A stretch of 64,000 nucleotides of DNA from Natronogracilivirga saccharolytica (GTDB taxonomy: Bacteria; Bacteroidota; Rhodothermia; Balneolales; Natronogracilivirgulaceae): contig NZ_JAFIDN010000004.1 in assembly GCF_017921895.1 (NCBI RefSeq), forward strand, positions 186,001-250,000, read 5' to 3'. Both the position numbers and the translations under genes were made by a program. Below are positions 8,549 to 16,758 of the stretch, piece by piece. Numbering within the stretch: the first letter of the stretch is position 1; every line of letters begins with the position of its first letter. Below the pieces are notes generated by a model. It ran no database searches. It was given only the letters and a program-made list of their open reading frames with translations, and had not been told where the DNA came from.

Positions 8549-10291
8549 ATGCCAGAAATTTTTATTGACAACAAGCGATATGAATACGAGGAGCCCGGCA
8601 AGGTGCTCCAGTTTATGCTGGATCACGGGCTTGATCTGCCCTTTTTCTGCTATCATCCATCCCTTTCAATTCCGGCTAACTGCAGACAATGTGTAGTGAA
8701 GGCGGGAATGCCCGTTTTTGACCGGGATAAAGGCGCTTATGAAATTGATGAAGATGGAAACCGCAAAATCCGGTACTTCCCGAAGCTGATGACGGCCTGC
8801 AGTCTGGACCTTGCCGACGGAATGGTCATCCACACGCATCATACGGATGATCTGGTGAAACAGGCCCAGGCTGACAACCTTGAGTTCATTCTCATTAATC
8901 ATCCGCTTGACTGCCCTATTTGTGATCAGGCCGGCGAGTGCCCCCTGCAGATTCTTACTTACAAGTACGGGCCCGAAGGCAGCCGGTTCGAGCATAAAAA
9001 GGTCCACAAACCCAAGGCTATTCAGCTCGGACCCCGTGTCATCCTGGATGCTGAACGCTGCATCAACTGTACCCGCTGCACACGTTTTACTGAAGAAATC
9101 AGCAAAACAAACCAGCTTTCCATCATCTCAAGAGGTGATAAGAACTATCCGATGACCGCGGAAGGAGAAGAGTTTGACGATCCGTATTCCCTGAACACTG
9201 TGGATATTTGTCCTGTCGGAGCTCTTACATCAGCAGACTTTCGTTTCAAGGCACGGGTGTGGGAGATGAATCAGACGCCAAGTATTGATGTCAGTAATGG
9301 CAAGGGGTGCAACACTTATATCTGGACCCGTGACAACCTTGTAATGCGGATAACCCCCCGGTTCAATGAAGCCGTCAACGACCACTGGATGCCAGACGCA
9401 GGCCGTCTCTCCTACCGGGAGTATAATGAAAACCGAATCTCCAAACCGCATATCAGGCTGAATGCCGGAAATCAGGTCAAATCCTCATGGAACAATGCCG
9501 AACTGACATTCCGTGAAGAACTTGAAAAAAGATCTGCCGACAAAATACAAGTCATCGGAAGCCCCCATGCATCCGTTGAGGATAATTACGTCCTTAAATC
9601 CAGCTTTGAAAAACTCGGTGTACAGAACTTCTCTTTTGTTCCGCATGTAATTCCCGGTGCCGGGGACGACCTTTTGCTTACAGATGATCAGGCGCCCAAC
9701 ACCAACGGAGTTCGCGCACTCGGATATGCCGCGACCGAAAGCGGGAAGCTTAAAAAGCTGATTGATAGCAAAAAACCATCCATGATTGTCATACTGAATG
9801 ATGACCTGATGGGAAGGACTGATGCCCCTCCTGAGCTTTTTGAAGACACCTTTGTCGTCTATCTCGGCACAAATCACAACGAAACCAGCAAACACGCTGA
9901 TCTGGTGATACCGGTGACATCGGCAGCCGAACACGCCGCCTCTTACGTTAATGTTGATGGCCGGATCCAGAGAACATTTCCCGCAAAAGAAACGCTGTAC
10001 ACCAACCGGCGGCTCAATCTGGAGATGTCCATGGGCAGACTGGATCACTACGGAACAAAATTTGATAACTGGGTATCAGATGCAAACCGGATTGATTGCA
10101 TCCCTGCCTGGGAATTTTTCGTCCGGATCTCCCCGGACAGCGACCGTCCCGACTGGCAGTCCTCCCGGGATATACTGGACCAGATTTCCGGCGAAGTTCC
10201 GCTTTTCCGGGATGTCAGTTATGAGAGGATGGATGATGAGAACGGTATTCAATTGAAACTGGAACAAGATTCCGAAGTAAATACAGTATAA
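8549..10291 (+). CDS. nuoG: NADH-quinone oxidoreductase subunit G (short form)
   Basis: 580 residues, shorter than the ~700-900 residues of many NuoG proteins. The N-terminal third keeps all electron-carrying motifs: CYHPSL..NCRQC plus TACS ([2Fe-2S]), HPLDCPICDQAGECPLQ ([4Fe-4S] with His ligand), and CINCTRC with DICPVGALTS ([4Fe-4S]). The middle has the molybdopterin-oxidoreductase 4Fe-4S-like fold without ligands, and the C-terminal part (KHADLVIPVTSAAEHAASYVNVDGR) is the reduced molybdopterin-type domain. The stop is immediately followed by the nuoH ATG. Confidence 0.92.
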   Translation: MPEIFIDNKRYEYEEPGKVLQFMLDHGLDLPFFCYHPSLSIPANCRQCVVKAGMPVFDRDKGAYEIDEDGNRKIRYFPKLMTACSLDLADGMVIHTHHTDDLVKQAQADNLEFILINHPLDCPICDQAGECPLQILTYKYGPEGSRFEHKKVHKPKAIQLGPRVILDAERCINCTRCTRFTEEISKTNQLSIISRGDKNYPMTAEGEEFDDPYSLNTVDICPVGALTSADFRFKARVWEMNQTPSIDVSNGKGCNTYIWTRDNLVMRITPRFNEAVNDHWMPDAGRLSYREYNENRISKPHIRLNAGNQVKSSWNNAELTFREELEKRSADKIQVIGSPHASVEDNYVLKSSFEKLGVQNFSFVPHVIPGAGDDLLLTDDQAPNTNGVRALGYAATESGKLKKLIDSKKPSMIVILNDDLMGRTDAPPELFEDTFVVYLGTNHNETSKHADLVIPVTSAAEHAASYVNVDGRIQRTFPAKETLYTNRRLNLEMSMGRLDHYGTKFDNWVSDANRIDCIPAWEFFVRISPDSDRPDWQSSRDILDQISGEVPLFRDVSYERMDDENGIQLKLEQDSEVNTV

Positions 10292-11290
10292 ATGGACCCG
10301 ATACTATTTTCGACAATTGTCATGCTTGCGGTAGTCCTGCTTTTTTTGCTGCCGTCTGCTGCTGTAACCGTGTATGCTGAACGGCGAATATCAGCCTTCA
10401 TTCAAAACCGTCATGGCCCCAACCGGGTGGGTCCGTTTGGGATTTTTCAGCCATTTGCCGATGTAATCAAGCTCTTTCTGAAGGAAGACATTGTACCTTC
10501 CAAAGCCAACTGGTTTCTGTACACCCTGGCTCCGATGATTCCCGTTGCCACCGCGCTTATCACGGTTGCCGTAATTCCTTTTGGTGAATACATTTTTGTT
10601 GCCGATCTCAACATTGGCGTTCTCTTTCTTCTTGCCGTAGCATCCCTTGCCGTTTATGGCGTCACTCTGGCCGGATGGGCATCCAACAGCAAATATTCCC
10701 TGCTCGGCGGATTGCGGGCAGCTGCCCAGATGATAAGCTATGAACTCCCCATGGGCGTGGCACTGGCTTCGGTTATTCTTTTTGCCGGCTCGCTGAGCAT
10801 TGTTGAAATTGTCAACTCACAGGAAGTCTGGTGGAACATCTTCCGCAATCCGCTTGGATTTGTCATCTTTACGGTTGCCGTTTTTGCTGAAGCCAACCGC
10901 ACCCCTTTCGACCTGGTCGAAGCGGAACAGGAACTGGTCGGAGGCTTTCACACCGAGTACAGCTCCATGAAGTTCGGAACGTTCTTTCTGGCTGAGTACA
11001 TGCATGTCGTCATCGGCAGCATGCTGATTACCACGTTCTTCTTCGGCGGATATCACCTGCCGTTTGCCGGACTCTGGATGCCTGAAATGGGCCCCGTCCT
11101 GAAATCTGTGATTGACGTTCATGTCTTTCTGCTCAAAACTGCATTTTGGGTCTTTGTGTTCATCTGGGTTCGATGGACCATACCCCGGTTCAAGTTCAAT
11201 CAACTGATGCAGCTGGGGTGGACCAAAATGCTGCCTCTGGCAATTATTAACTTCGTAGTACTTGCCATAATACTGTATTATCTGCCCTGA
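10292..11290 (+). CDS. nuoH: NADH-quinone oxidoreductase subunit H
   Basis: 332 residues and about eight transmembrane helices. It is the membrane-arm subunit that shapes the quinone channel. Family motifs are AERRISAFIQNRHGPNRVGPFG near residue 30, AGWASNSKYSLLGGLRAAAQMISYE, and the acidic loop EANRTPFDLVEAEQELVGGFHTEY. Its ATG follows the nuoG stop with no gap, so translation is probably coupled. It is the last nuo gene here; nuoI and nuoJ-N do not follow. Confidence 0.97.
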   Translation: MDPILFSTIVMLAVVLLFLLPSAAVTVYAERRISAFIQNRHGPNRVGPFGIFQPFADVIKLFLKEDIVPSKANWFLYTLAPMIPVATALITVAVIPFGEYIFVADLNIGVLFLLAVASLAVYGVTLAGWASNSKYSLLGGLRAAAQMISYELPMGVALASVILFAGSLSIVEIVNSQEVWWNIFRNPLGFVIFTVAVFAEANRTPFDLVEAEQELVGGFHTEYSSMKFGTFFLAEYMHVVIGSMLITTFFFGGYHLPFAGLWMPEMGPVLKSVIDVHVFLLKTAFWVFVFIWVRWTIPRFKFNQLMQLGWTKMLPLAIINFVVLAIILYYLP

Positions 11291-11419
11291 TAAACACTCT
11301 GTTCGGCAGTTTTTTGACTATTATCACGTTTTATTACGGCGTAATTCTGATTATGCGGTTCTGTGATTTCGGGCAGCAGGATCCGTACTTGATCTGACTC
11401 CTCTATCGTTATTCAACAC

Positions 11420-12751
11420 ATGTCAGAAACAACATCCCATATCACATCCAACAGGCGAACCGTTGCCTTTCAGACACTCGGCTGCAAACTCAATTTTGCA
11501 GAAACTTCCGCACTGAAGCAGCAGTTCAGGGGAGGCCGTTTTGAAATCCGGTCATTCGACGACTATGCCGATGTTTATGTGATCAATACTTGCTCGGTAA
11601 CTCAAAATGCCAACAGAGACTGCCGCAAAACGGTCAGAAAAGCTCAAAAAATAAATCCGGATGCTTTCATTGCCGTTACCGGATGTTATGCGCAGCTGGA
11701 GCCGGAAGTAATTGCGGCCATTGACGGTGTTGATCTCGTCTTAGGTGCCAATGAGAAGTTTGACATTCTCGAACTGGCCGGAGATTTTCAAAAACCGGAT
11801 CAGACTGTGATCCATCACACCGATGTGAATGAGGCTGTCGATTTCCACCATGCCTTCTCCTCAAGTGACCGGACGCGGGCGTTTCTGAAGGTTCAGGACG
11901 GATGTGATTACAAGTGCAGTTTTTGTACCATCCCTCTCGCAAGAGGCAAAAGCAGAAGTCCGGAAATCGGTGATATCGTTGAAAATGCCAGACAGCTCAT
12001 TTCCAATGGGTACAGGGAAATCGTACTTACCGGTGTGAATGTCGGTGATTTCGGCAAACAGTCAGGCGAGTCGCTTCTGGATCTGCTCGAAATACTCGAC
12101 AGCCTGAAGGGATTGAGCCGCATGAGAATATCATCGATCGAACCCAATCTGCTTACCGAAGAGATTGTTGACTTCGCAGCCGCTTCAAATACATTGCAGC
12201 CTCACTTCCATATCCCTCTTCAGAGTGGATCAGACCGCCTGCTTCGCCTTATGAAGCGCAGATACGATACAGATTTGTACCGGAACAGGCTGGAGTATAT
12301 TCATTCCAGATTACCGGATGCCTGCATCGGAGTGGATGTCATTACGGGACACCCCGGTGAAACCGATGAGATATTTGAAGAATCACTGTCATTTATTCAG
12401 TCGCTTAATGCCGGATACCTCCACGTTTTCACTTATTCCGAACGCCCCAATACAACTGCCCTCAGCCTCGGCGACACCGTACCCGTTCCGGTTCGCAAGA
12501 CCAGGACACACATGCTCCGAAGAATATCGGAGCAGAAAAAATTCGATTTTGACTCCAAATTTCTTGGCCGGGAACGTACCGTCCTGTTTGAGGACCATCA
12601 GCAAGATGGTCTCATTCAGGGCTGGACCGATAATTATATCCGTGCTTGTGTCCCGTACGATGACAGTCTGATCAATCAGCTTGTCAGGGTCCGGCTTGGT
12701 GAACGGCACCCTGCCGGTACCGTCACTGCATCCATTCCCGAAATGGTATAA
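11420..12751 (+). CDS. mtaB: tRNA t6A37 methylthiotransferase MtaB
   Basis: 443 residues. It is a radical-SAM enzyme that adds a methylthio group to N6-threonylcarbamoyladenosine at tRNA position 37. The N-terminal MTTase domain holds the second-cluster cysteines in TLGCKLN, NTCSVT and TGCYAQ. The radical-SAM domain has CDYKCSFCTIP. The C-terminal ~60 residues have the TRAM-like pattern (RTVLFEDHQQDGLIQGWTDNYIR). The GCKLN form and length match MtaB rather than MiaB or RimO. The gene starts 129 bp after nuoH and looks like a separate transcription unit. Confidence 0.92.
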   Translation: MSETTSHITSNRRTVAFQTLGCKLNFAETSALKQQFRGGRFEIRSFDDYADVYVINTCSVTQNANRDCRKTVRKAQKINPDAFIAVTGCYAQLEPEVIAAIDGVDLVLGANEKFDILELAGDFQKPDQTVIHHTDVNEAVDFHHAFSSSDRTRAFLKVQDGCDYKCSFCTIPLARGKSRSPEIGDIVENARQLISNGYREIVLTGVNVGDFGKQSGESLLDLLEILDSLKGLSRMRISSIEPNLLTEEIVDFAAASNTLQPHFHIPLQSGSDRLLRLMKRRYDTDLYRNRLEYIHSRLPDACIGVDVITGHPGETDEIFEESLSFIQSLNAGYLHVFTYSERPNTTALSLGDTVPVPVRKTRTHMLRRISEQKKFDFDSKFLGRERTVLFEDHQQDGLIQGWTDNYIRACVPYDDSLINQLVRVRLGERHPAGTVTASIPEMV

Positions 12752-12764
12752 ACCGATGCCAATT

Positions 12765-12884
12765 CATCTGTTTAAAATTTTTGATTCATATGGTCAGATG
12801 AACCGAAGGTCACGAAGTGAAATGCCATGACCGTATTTAATCATACGCCTGTTTGTCCGGGCGCCAGCCCGGTCATGGACATTT
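12765..12884. repeat. tandem palindromic repeat, copy A
   Basis: First of two ~120-bp diverged direct copies. The best conserved core, ATGAACCGAAGGTCACGAAG and the next six bases, lies at 12798-12823. Within the copy, GAAATGCCATGACCG (12819-12833) pairs with CGGTCATGGACATTTC (12870-12885), leaving one bulged A. The interior contains a second hairpin, CCGGGC-GCCA-GCCCGG (12857-12872), whose right arm overlaps that of the outer stem. It is non-coding and resembles REP-type or structured RNA elements. Confidence 0.8.
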
Positions 12885-13000
12885 CATGTGTTTATAATTT
12901 AAGATTCTAACGTCACATGAACCGAAGGTCACGAAGTGAAATACCAATGCCGGTTATAATCATGCTTCTGTGTGACGGTAAGCCGCGATGGGTATTTCAT
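12885..13000. repeat. tandem palindromic repeat, copy B
   Basis: Second copy, offset 119-120 bp from copy A, with the same 26-base core at 12917-12942. The foot of its hairpin is GAAATACC (12938-12945) paired with GGTATTTC (12991-12998). Compared with copy A, a G-C pair is replaced by an A-T pair, so the pairing is kept while the sequence changes. The right end lies just before the start of the uracil-DNA glycosylase gene. Confidence 0.8.
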
Positions 13001-13016
13001 CCGAATAAATAAAAAA

Positions 13017-13871
13017 ATGGGTATGAGCAGTCACGATCTAAAAGAAGCCATCAGACAGACCAAAGCTTTTCTTGAGGCCGAAGAAAAAACCTATGGCGCA
13101 TACCGGGTCCCGGATATTTCTTCACAGGAGCAGCAGACTTCATCCGGTCAGTCTTCAAAACATAGTGTTGATGCACCATCTCCATCACCGGAAAGTGAGA
13201 AGGATAAGTCTTCTGCAAAAAAATCCGCTGTTCAGGCCGGTAATTCCGAAGAATCTTCTGAATCGGGATCGGGATCGGCCTCGACCACCACCCTGCAAGA
13301 AGCAGCAACACTTGATGAACTGAGAGAGCTTTGCCTGCATTCAGATGCTCTGCGAACCGACCTTGGTGAAACCAGTCTCGTGTTCGGAACCGGTAATCCT
13401 GATGCCGATATTATGCTTATCGGAGAAGCTCCCGGCTATCAGGAGGACAAACAGGGGGAACCGTTTGTCGGAAAAGCCGGCCAGCTGCTCAACAAAATTC
13501 TTGCCGCAATTTCATTTGAGCGCGATGAAGTTTATATCGCCAATATTCTGAAGCACCGGCCTCCGAATAACCGTGATCCTCATCCGGAAGAACGGGAACG
13601 CAGCCTGCCTTTTCTGTACCGCCAAATTGAACTGGTCAACCCCCTGATTATCTTGTGTCTCGGAAGAATAGCCGCACAGACCCTCCTCAACACAACTGCT
13701 CCCATGAAATCACTGCGAGGGCGGTTTCATCCGTTTCACAATGATATCGAACTTCTGGTGACCTTTCATCCGGCGGCTCTGCTGCGAAATCCTGCCTGGA
13801 AACGCGATACCTGGGAGGATGTAAAAATGCTTCGGAAACGGTATGACAATTTGACTGTTGACCGTTCCTGA
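13017..13871 (+). CDS. family 4-like uracil-DNA glycosylase lacking Fe-S ligands
   Basis: 284 residues. The first ~95 are a low-complexity Ser/Glu-rich region. The rest is the family-4 UDG fold: IGEAPGYQEDKQGEPFVGKAGQ (uracil-binding and catalytic loop), YIANILKHRPPNNRDP, and HPAALLRNP near the C-terminus. It should remove uracil from DNA. Of the four Fe-S cysteines expected in the family only Cys106 remains; the others align with Ser109, His180 and about Arg195. The frame is open upstream to a GTG at 12972, but that part is encoded by the repeat's right arm; ATG 13017 (or 13023) after an A-rich leader is chosen. Confidence 0.85.
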   Translation: MGMSSHDLKEAIRQTKAFLEAEEKTYGAYRVPDISSQEQQTSSGQSSKHSVDAPSPSPESEKDKSSAKKSAVQAGNSEESSESGSGSASTTTLQEAATLDELRELCLHSDALRTDLGETSLVFGTGNPDADIMLIGEAPGYQEDKQGEPFVGKAGQLLNKILAAISFERDEVYIANILKHRPPNNRDPHPEERERSLPFLYRQIELVNPLIILCLGRIAAQTLLNTTAPMKSLRGRFHPFHNDIELLVTFHPAALLRNPAWKRDTWEDVKMLRKRYDNLTVDRS

Positions 13872-14030
13872 ATGTGACTTTCCTGTCATCACACGGGCAA
13901 GCTTCCGGATTTTTTTATACCTTAGCATCTGGCAATGGGAAAAGGCGAAGTTATCACTGATCCGCACAAAAATTGCCACTGTTAACATCATCATTCATTC
14001 AGGCATTTCTGCAGGATTTACAATCAGTTC

Positions 14031-15587
14031 ATGAAGCAATCATCCAAAGGAAAAGAAAATAAAAACGATGCATTTGCTGTTCTTGAGAATCAGGGACGGA
14101 TTCCTCCGCAGGCTGTAGAGATTGAAGAGGCTATTCTGGGCAGTATGCTCATCGAAGAACAGGCTGCCGCTACGGCGCTTGAAATGCTTGAGGTTAATGA
14201 CTTTTACAAGCCTGCGCACAGGCATATTTTCGAGGTTCTTTCCAAGCTTTTTGAACGTGACAACCCGCTTGATCTGCTGACGGTTGAAAATGAGCTGCGT
14301 GATCTAGACCTGCTGGAGACCGTCGGAGGCAGCGGATTTCTTTCTGACCTGACCCGGTCGGTAAGTTCGGCTGCCAACATTGAATACCACTGTCAGATCG
14401 TAGCCGAAAAAGCCCTGAAAAGAAATCTGATTCTGAGCTGCTCGGATATCATCCAGGAAGCCTATGATTCTACCAGTGATTCTTTTGAGGTTCTTGATGC
14501 CGCAGAACAGCGCATTTATGATATAACCAACGCAAAGGCCCAGGGTGGCAGCAAAAACCTGGTCGATATCCTCAAGCATACCATATCTTATCTGGAGGAG
14601 ATCCGCGGTAAAAAGATGGGTATAACCGGGGTGCCGACCGGACTGGATGTTGACAATTTGACTGCCGGCTGGCAAAGGGGGGATCTGATTATTGTTGCTG
14701 CCAGGCCGTCAATGGGTAAAACGGCGTTTACACTGACCGTTGCCAGGAATTCTGCATTGAACCCGGACCAGGAAAAGCGGGCTCCGGTAGCCGTGTTCAG
14801 TCTTGAAATGTCTGATCAGGCGCTGGTTCAGCGTCTTTTGACTATGGAGGCCAGGGTTGATGCACAGAAGGCGCGGACTGGAAAACTGGACGACAACGAA
14901 TTTAAAAAACTGCTCGAAGGCGCCGGCCGCCTTCACACGGCACCGATATTTATTGACGATACACCATCGATCAGCATCATGGAGATGCGCTCGAAATGCC
15001 GGCGGCTGAAAAATGAGCACGGTATTGGCCTGATCATTGTCGACTATCTGCAGTTGATGACGGGAATGCAGAATGACCGGCAGAACAGGGAGCAGGAAAT
15101 TGCCGGCATCTCCCGCGGACTCAAGGCACTAGCCAAGGAACTGGATGTTCCGGTCATTGCCCTGTCCCAGCTGAGCCGCGCCGTTGAACAGAGGGGCGGT
15201 GACAAACGTCCGCAGCTTAGTGACTTGCGTGAATCAGGGTCAATTGAACAGGATGCCGATGTGGTTTGCTTCCTTTACCGGCCCGAATACTACAAGATCA
15301 CAACTGATGAGCAGGGCAATTCAACTGAAGGAGTCGCCGAACTGATTGTCGGGAAGCAGCGAAATGGTCCTGTCGGCACGGTCAGCCTCCATTTCGTAAA
15401 AAATTATGCGCGGTTTGAAAACCTTGCAAAATCTTTCAACGACTCTCCCTACCTGGAATCAGGCTCTGATGAATCCGGCCATTCAGGATCGCTCACTGAA
15501 GGCAACGACAGTGCAGACAGCAGTGCCCAGCGGGCCAGGAAGACCGGCTTCACCCCTCCCCCTGATGATGAGGATAGTCCTTTTTGA
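14031..15587 (+). CDS. dnaB: replicative DNA helicase DnaB
   Basis: 518 residues. The N-terminal DnaB domain begins with PPQAVEIEEAILGSMLIEE. The C-terminal RecA-like ATPase has the Walker A ARPSMGKT (Lys230), VAVFSLEMS, the Walker B IIVDYLQLM, and LSQLSRAVEQRGGDKRPQLSDLRESG. It is the hexameric helicase of the replication fork. The acidic Ser-rich tail ends in PPPDDEDSPF, as in related bacteria. The last 38 bp overlap the 3' end of the opposing glycosyltransferase gene. No intein is present. Confidence 0.97.
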   Translation: MKQSSKGKENKNDAFAVLENQGRIPPQAVEIEEAILGSMLIEEQAAATALEMLEVNDFYKPAHRHIFEVLSKLFERDNPLDLLTVENELRDLDLLETVGGSGFLSDLTRSVSSAANIEYHCQIVAEKALKRNLILSCSDIIQEAYDSTSDSFEVLDAAEQRIYDITNAKAQGGSKNLVDILKHTISYLEEIRGKKMGITGVPTGLDVDNLTAGWQRGDLIIVAARPSMGKTAFTLTVARNSALNPDQEKRAPVAVFSLEMSDQALVQRLLTMEARVDAQKARTGKLDDNEFKKLLEGAGRLHTAPIFIDDTPSISIMEMRSKCRRLKNEHGIGLIIVDYLQLMTGMQNDRQNREQEIAGISRGLKALAKELDVPVIALSQLSRAVEQRGGDKRPQLSDLRESGSIEQDADVVCFLYRPEYYKITTDEQGNSTEGVAELIVGKQRNGPVGTVSLHFVKNYARFENLAKSFNDSPYLESGSDESGHSGSLTEGNDSADSSAQRARKTGFTPPPDDEDSPF

Positions 15588-16695
15588 TTTTTTCAAACAA
15601 CTCGTCGTATTCTGACACAAACCTGCTCCAGTCAAGGTGCCGGTTGACAGCCTGAAGGGTACTGAGAGGGAGCTTTTTGTTAGTACCATCAAGCATTTTT
15701 TTCATTTTCCGGAACAGGTCCGTCTCGTCATCATAAAAAACAGGGCCATGGAGCAAAGGTTCCTGCAGAGCAGCAGGGATTATTTCCGGATAGGTAAGGT
15801 TTCTCGGAAGAACAGGATGACATCCGCAATAGACCGCTTCCATGATTGCCGTGCAAAAAAATTCATGCTGCGCGGTTGATACCACAAAATCTCCTTTCTG
15901 CAGCAAATTACCATACTGGCGGCTGTCCTCTACATAGCCGTAGTGAAGAATACGGCTGCCATATCGTTTCCAGGCTTCTTCAAAGCGACTGGTCTGATCG
16001 TGTTCATGATCACCGGCCAGGATCAGATCAAATTCACATTCGGCATCGTCGAGTTTATCTATCACCCTGAAAAACTTTTCCGGGTCTTTATCGAAAGACC
16101 ACCGCTGATTCCAGACAATGACCGGTTTCTCATTCGGCTTTCTTTTTTTCCTCTCCTCCACTGCCGGATCAAGATTTTTCAACTCAAGACCGGGATACAG
16201 CAAATATGATTTCCGGGCGATACGGGCAATGGATTCAGATTGCTGATAATCCGGAAACCGGGCCAGGAAACCGGGCAATGCATCCAGGAAGTCTTTTTTA
16301 TGGAATTCAGAATTAAAAAAAACATAATCGGCGGCAAGTACGCTCAGATAATTGATGTAGCAGTAGGTCATGTCGCGCCCTTCGTCGGGCGGCACCGGTT
16401 GAGTCAGCTGATTCTCGTGCATGTATATGATAGTGGGCACTCCGGCAAAACGGGGATTCGTCAGTGCAATGAATGCAGGCAGGTTGGTCATGCTGCTGGC
16501 CACAACCAGGTCGATTTTTTCCGGTATGTCACGTGTCTTGTCAGCAAGAGTTACGGCACCTCCGCTCATCCGCCACTTCCAGTGGCTTCCTCTCATGGTT
16601 ACGCTGAATATGTTATGACGGGAATGCTGTTCCAGCCCGTTAATAAAAGCCCGGTGCGAACCTCCAAGAAATGGTTCAACTAAGAGTATATTCAT
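15550..16695 (-). CDS. tRNA-queuosine mannosyltransferase-like glycosyltransferase (DUF3524)
   Basis: 381 residues. The N-terminal domain begins ILLVEPFLGGSHRAFINGL and has MRGSHWKWRMSGGAVTLA, IIYMHENQLTQP and FNSEFHKKDFLDALP, all characteristic of the DUF3524/GTDC1 (QTMAN) family. The C-terminal half is a GT4-type domain with WNQRWSFDKDPEKFF and HEFFCTAIMEAVYCGCHPVLP. The animal member mannosylates queuosine in tRNA-Asp; the bacterial homologues are taken to act on tRNA as well, which is inference. It is 63 bp after the nucleotidase gene and overlaps dnaB antiparallel. Confidence 0.85.
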   Translation of the reverse strand: MNILLVEPFLGGSHRAFINGLEQHSRHNIFSVTMRGSHWKWRMSGGAVTLADKTRDIPEKIDLVVASSMTNLPAFIALTNPRFAGVPTIIYMHENQLTQPVPPDEGRDMTYCYINYLSVLAADYVFFNSEFHKKDFLDALPGFLARFPDYQQSESIARIARKSYLLYPGLELKNLDPAVEERKKRKPNEKPVIVWNQRWSFDKDPEKFFRVIDKLDDAECEFDLILAGDHEHDQTSRFEEAWKRYGSRILHYGYVEDSRQYGNLLQKGDFVVSTAQHEFFCTAIMEAVYCGCHPVLPRNLTYPEIIPAALQEPLLHGPVFYDDETDLFRKMKKMLDGTNKKLPLSTLQAVNRHLDWSRFVSEYDELFEKIKKDYPHHQGEG

Positions 16696-16758
16696 AATGC
16701 GGCTGTAAACTGATGCATGATTCCCGCAACCGCGATAATATCCATGTCCTGTTGTAGA

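Noticed and set aside
9485-10048. 187-residue minus-strand reading frame
   Set aside because: Antisense to nuoG with no recognisable domain.
11325-11345. Hairpin ATTAC-GGC-GTAAT after nuoH
   Set aside because: Five weak base pairs and no T-run, so not credible as a terminator.
12765-13000. CRISPR array
   Set aside because: Only two ~120-bp copies with homologous, not unique, sequence between cores; no cas genes in the window.
12972-13016. Upstream GTG start for the uracil-DNA glycosylase
   Set aside because: The extra 15 residues are encoded by the right arm of the palindromic repeat and do not look like protein; the ATG at 13017 follows an A-rich leader.
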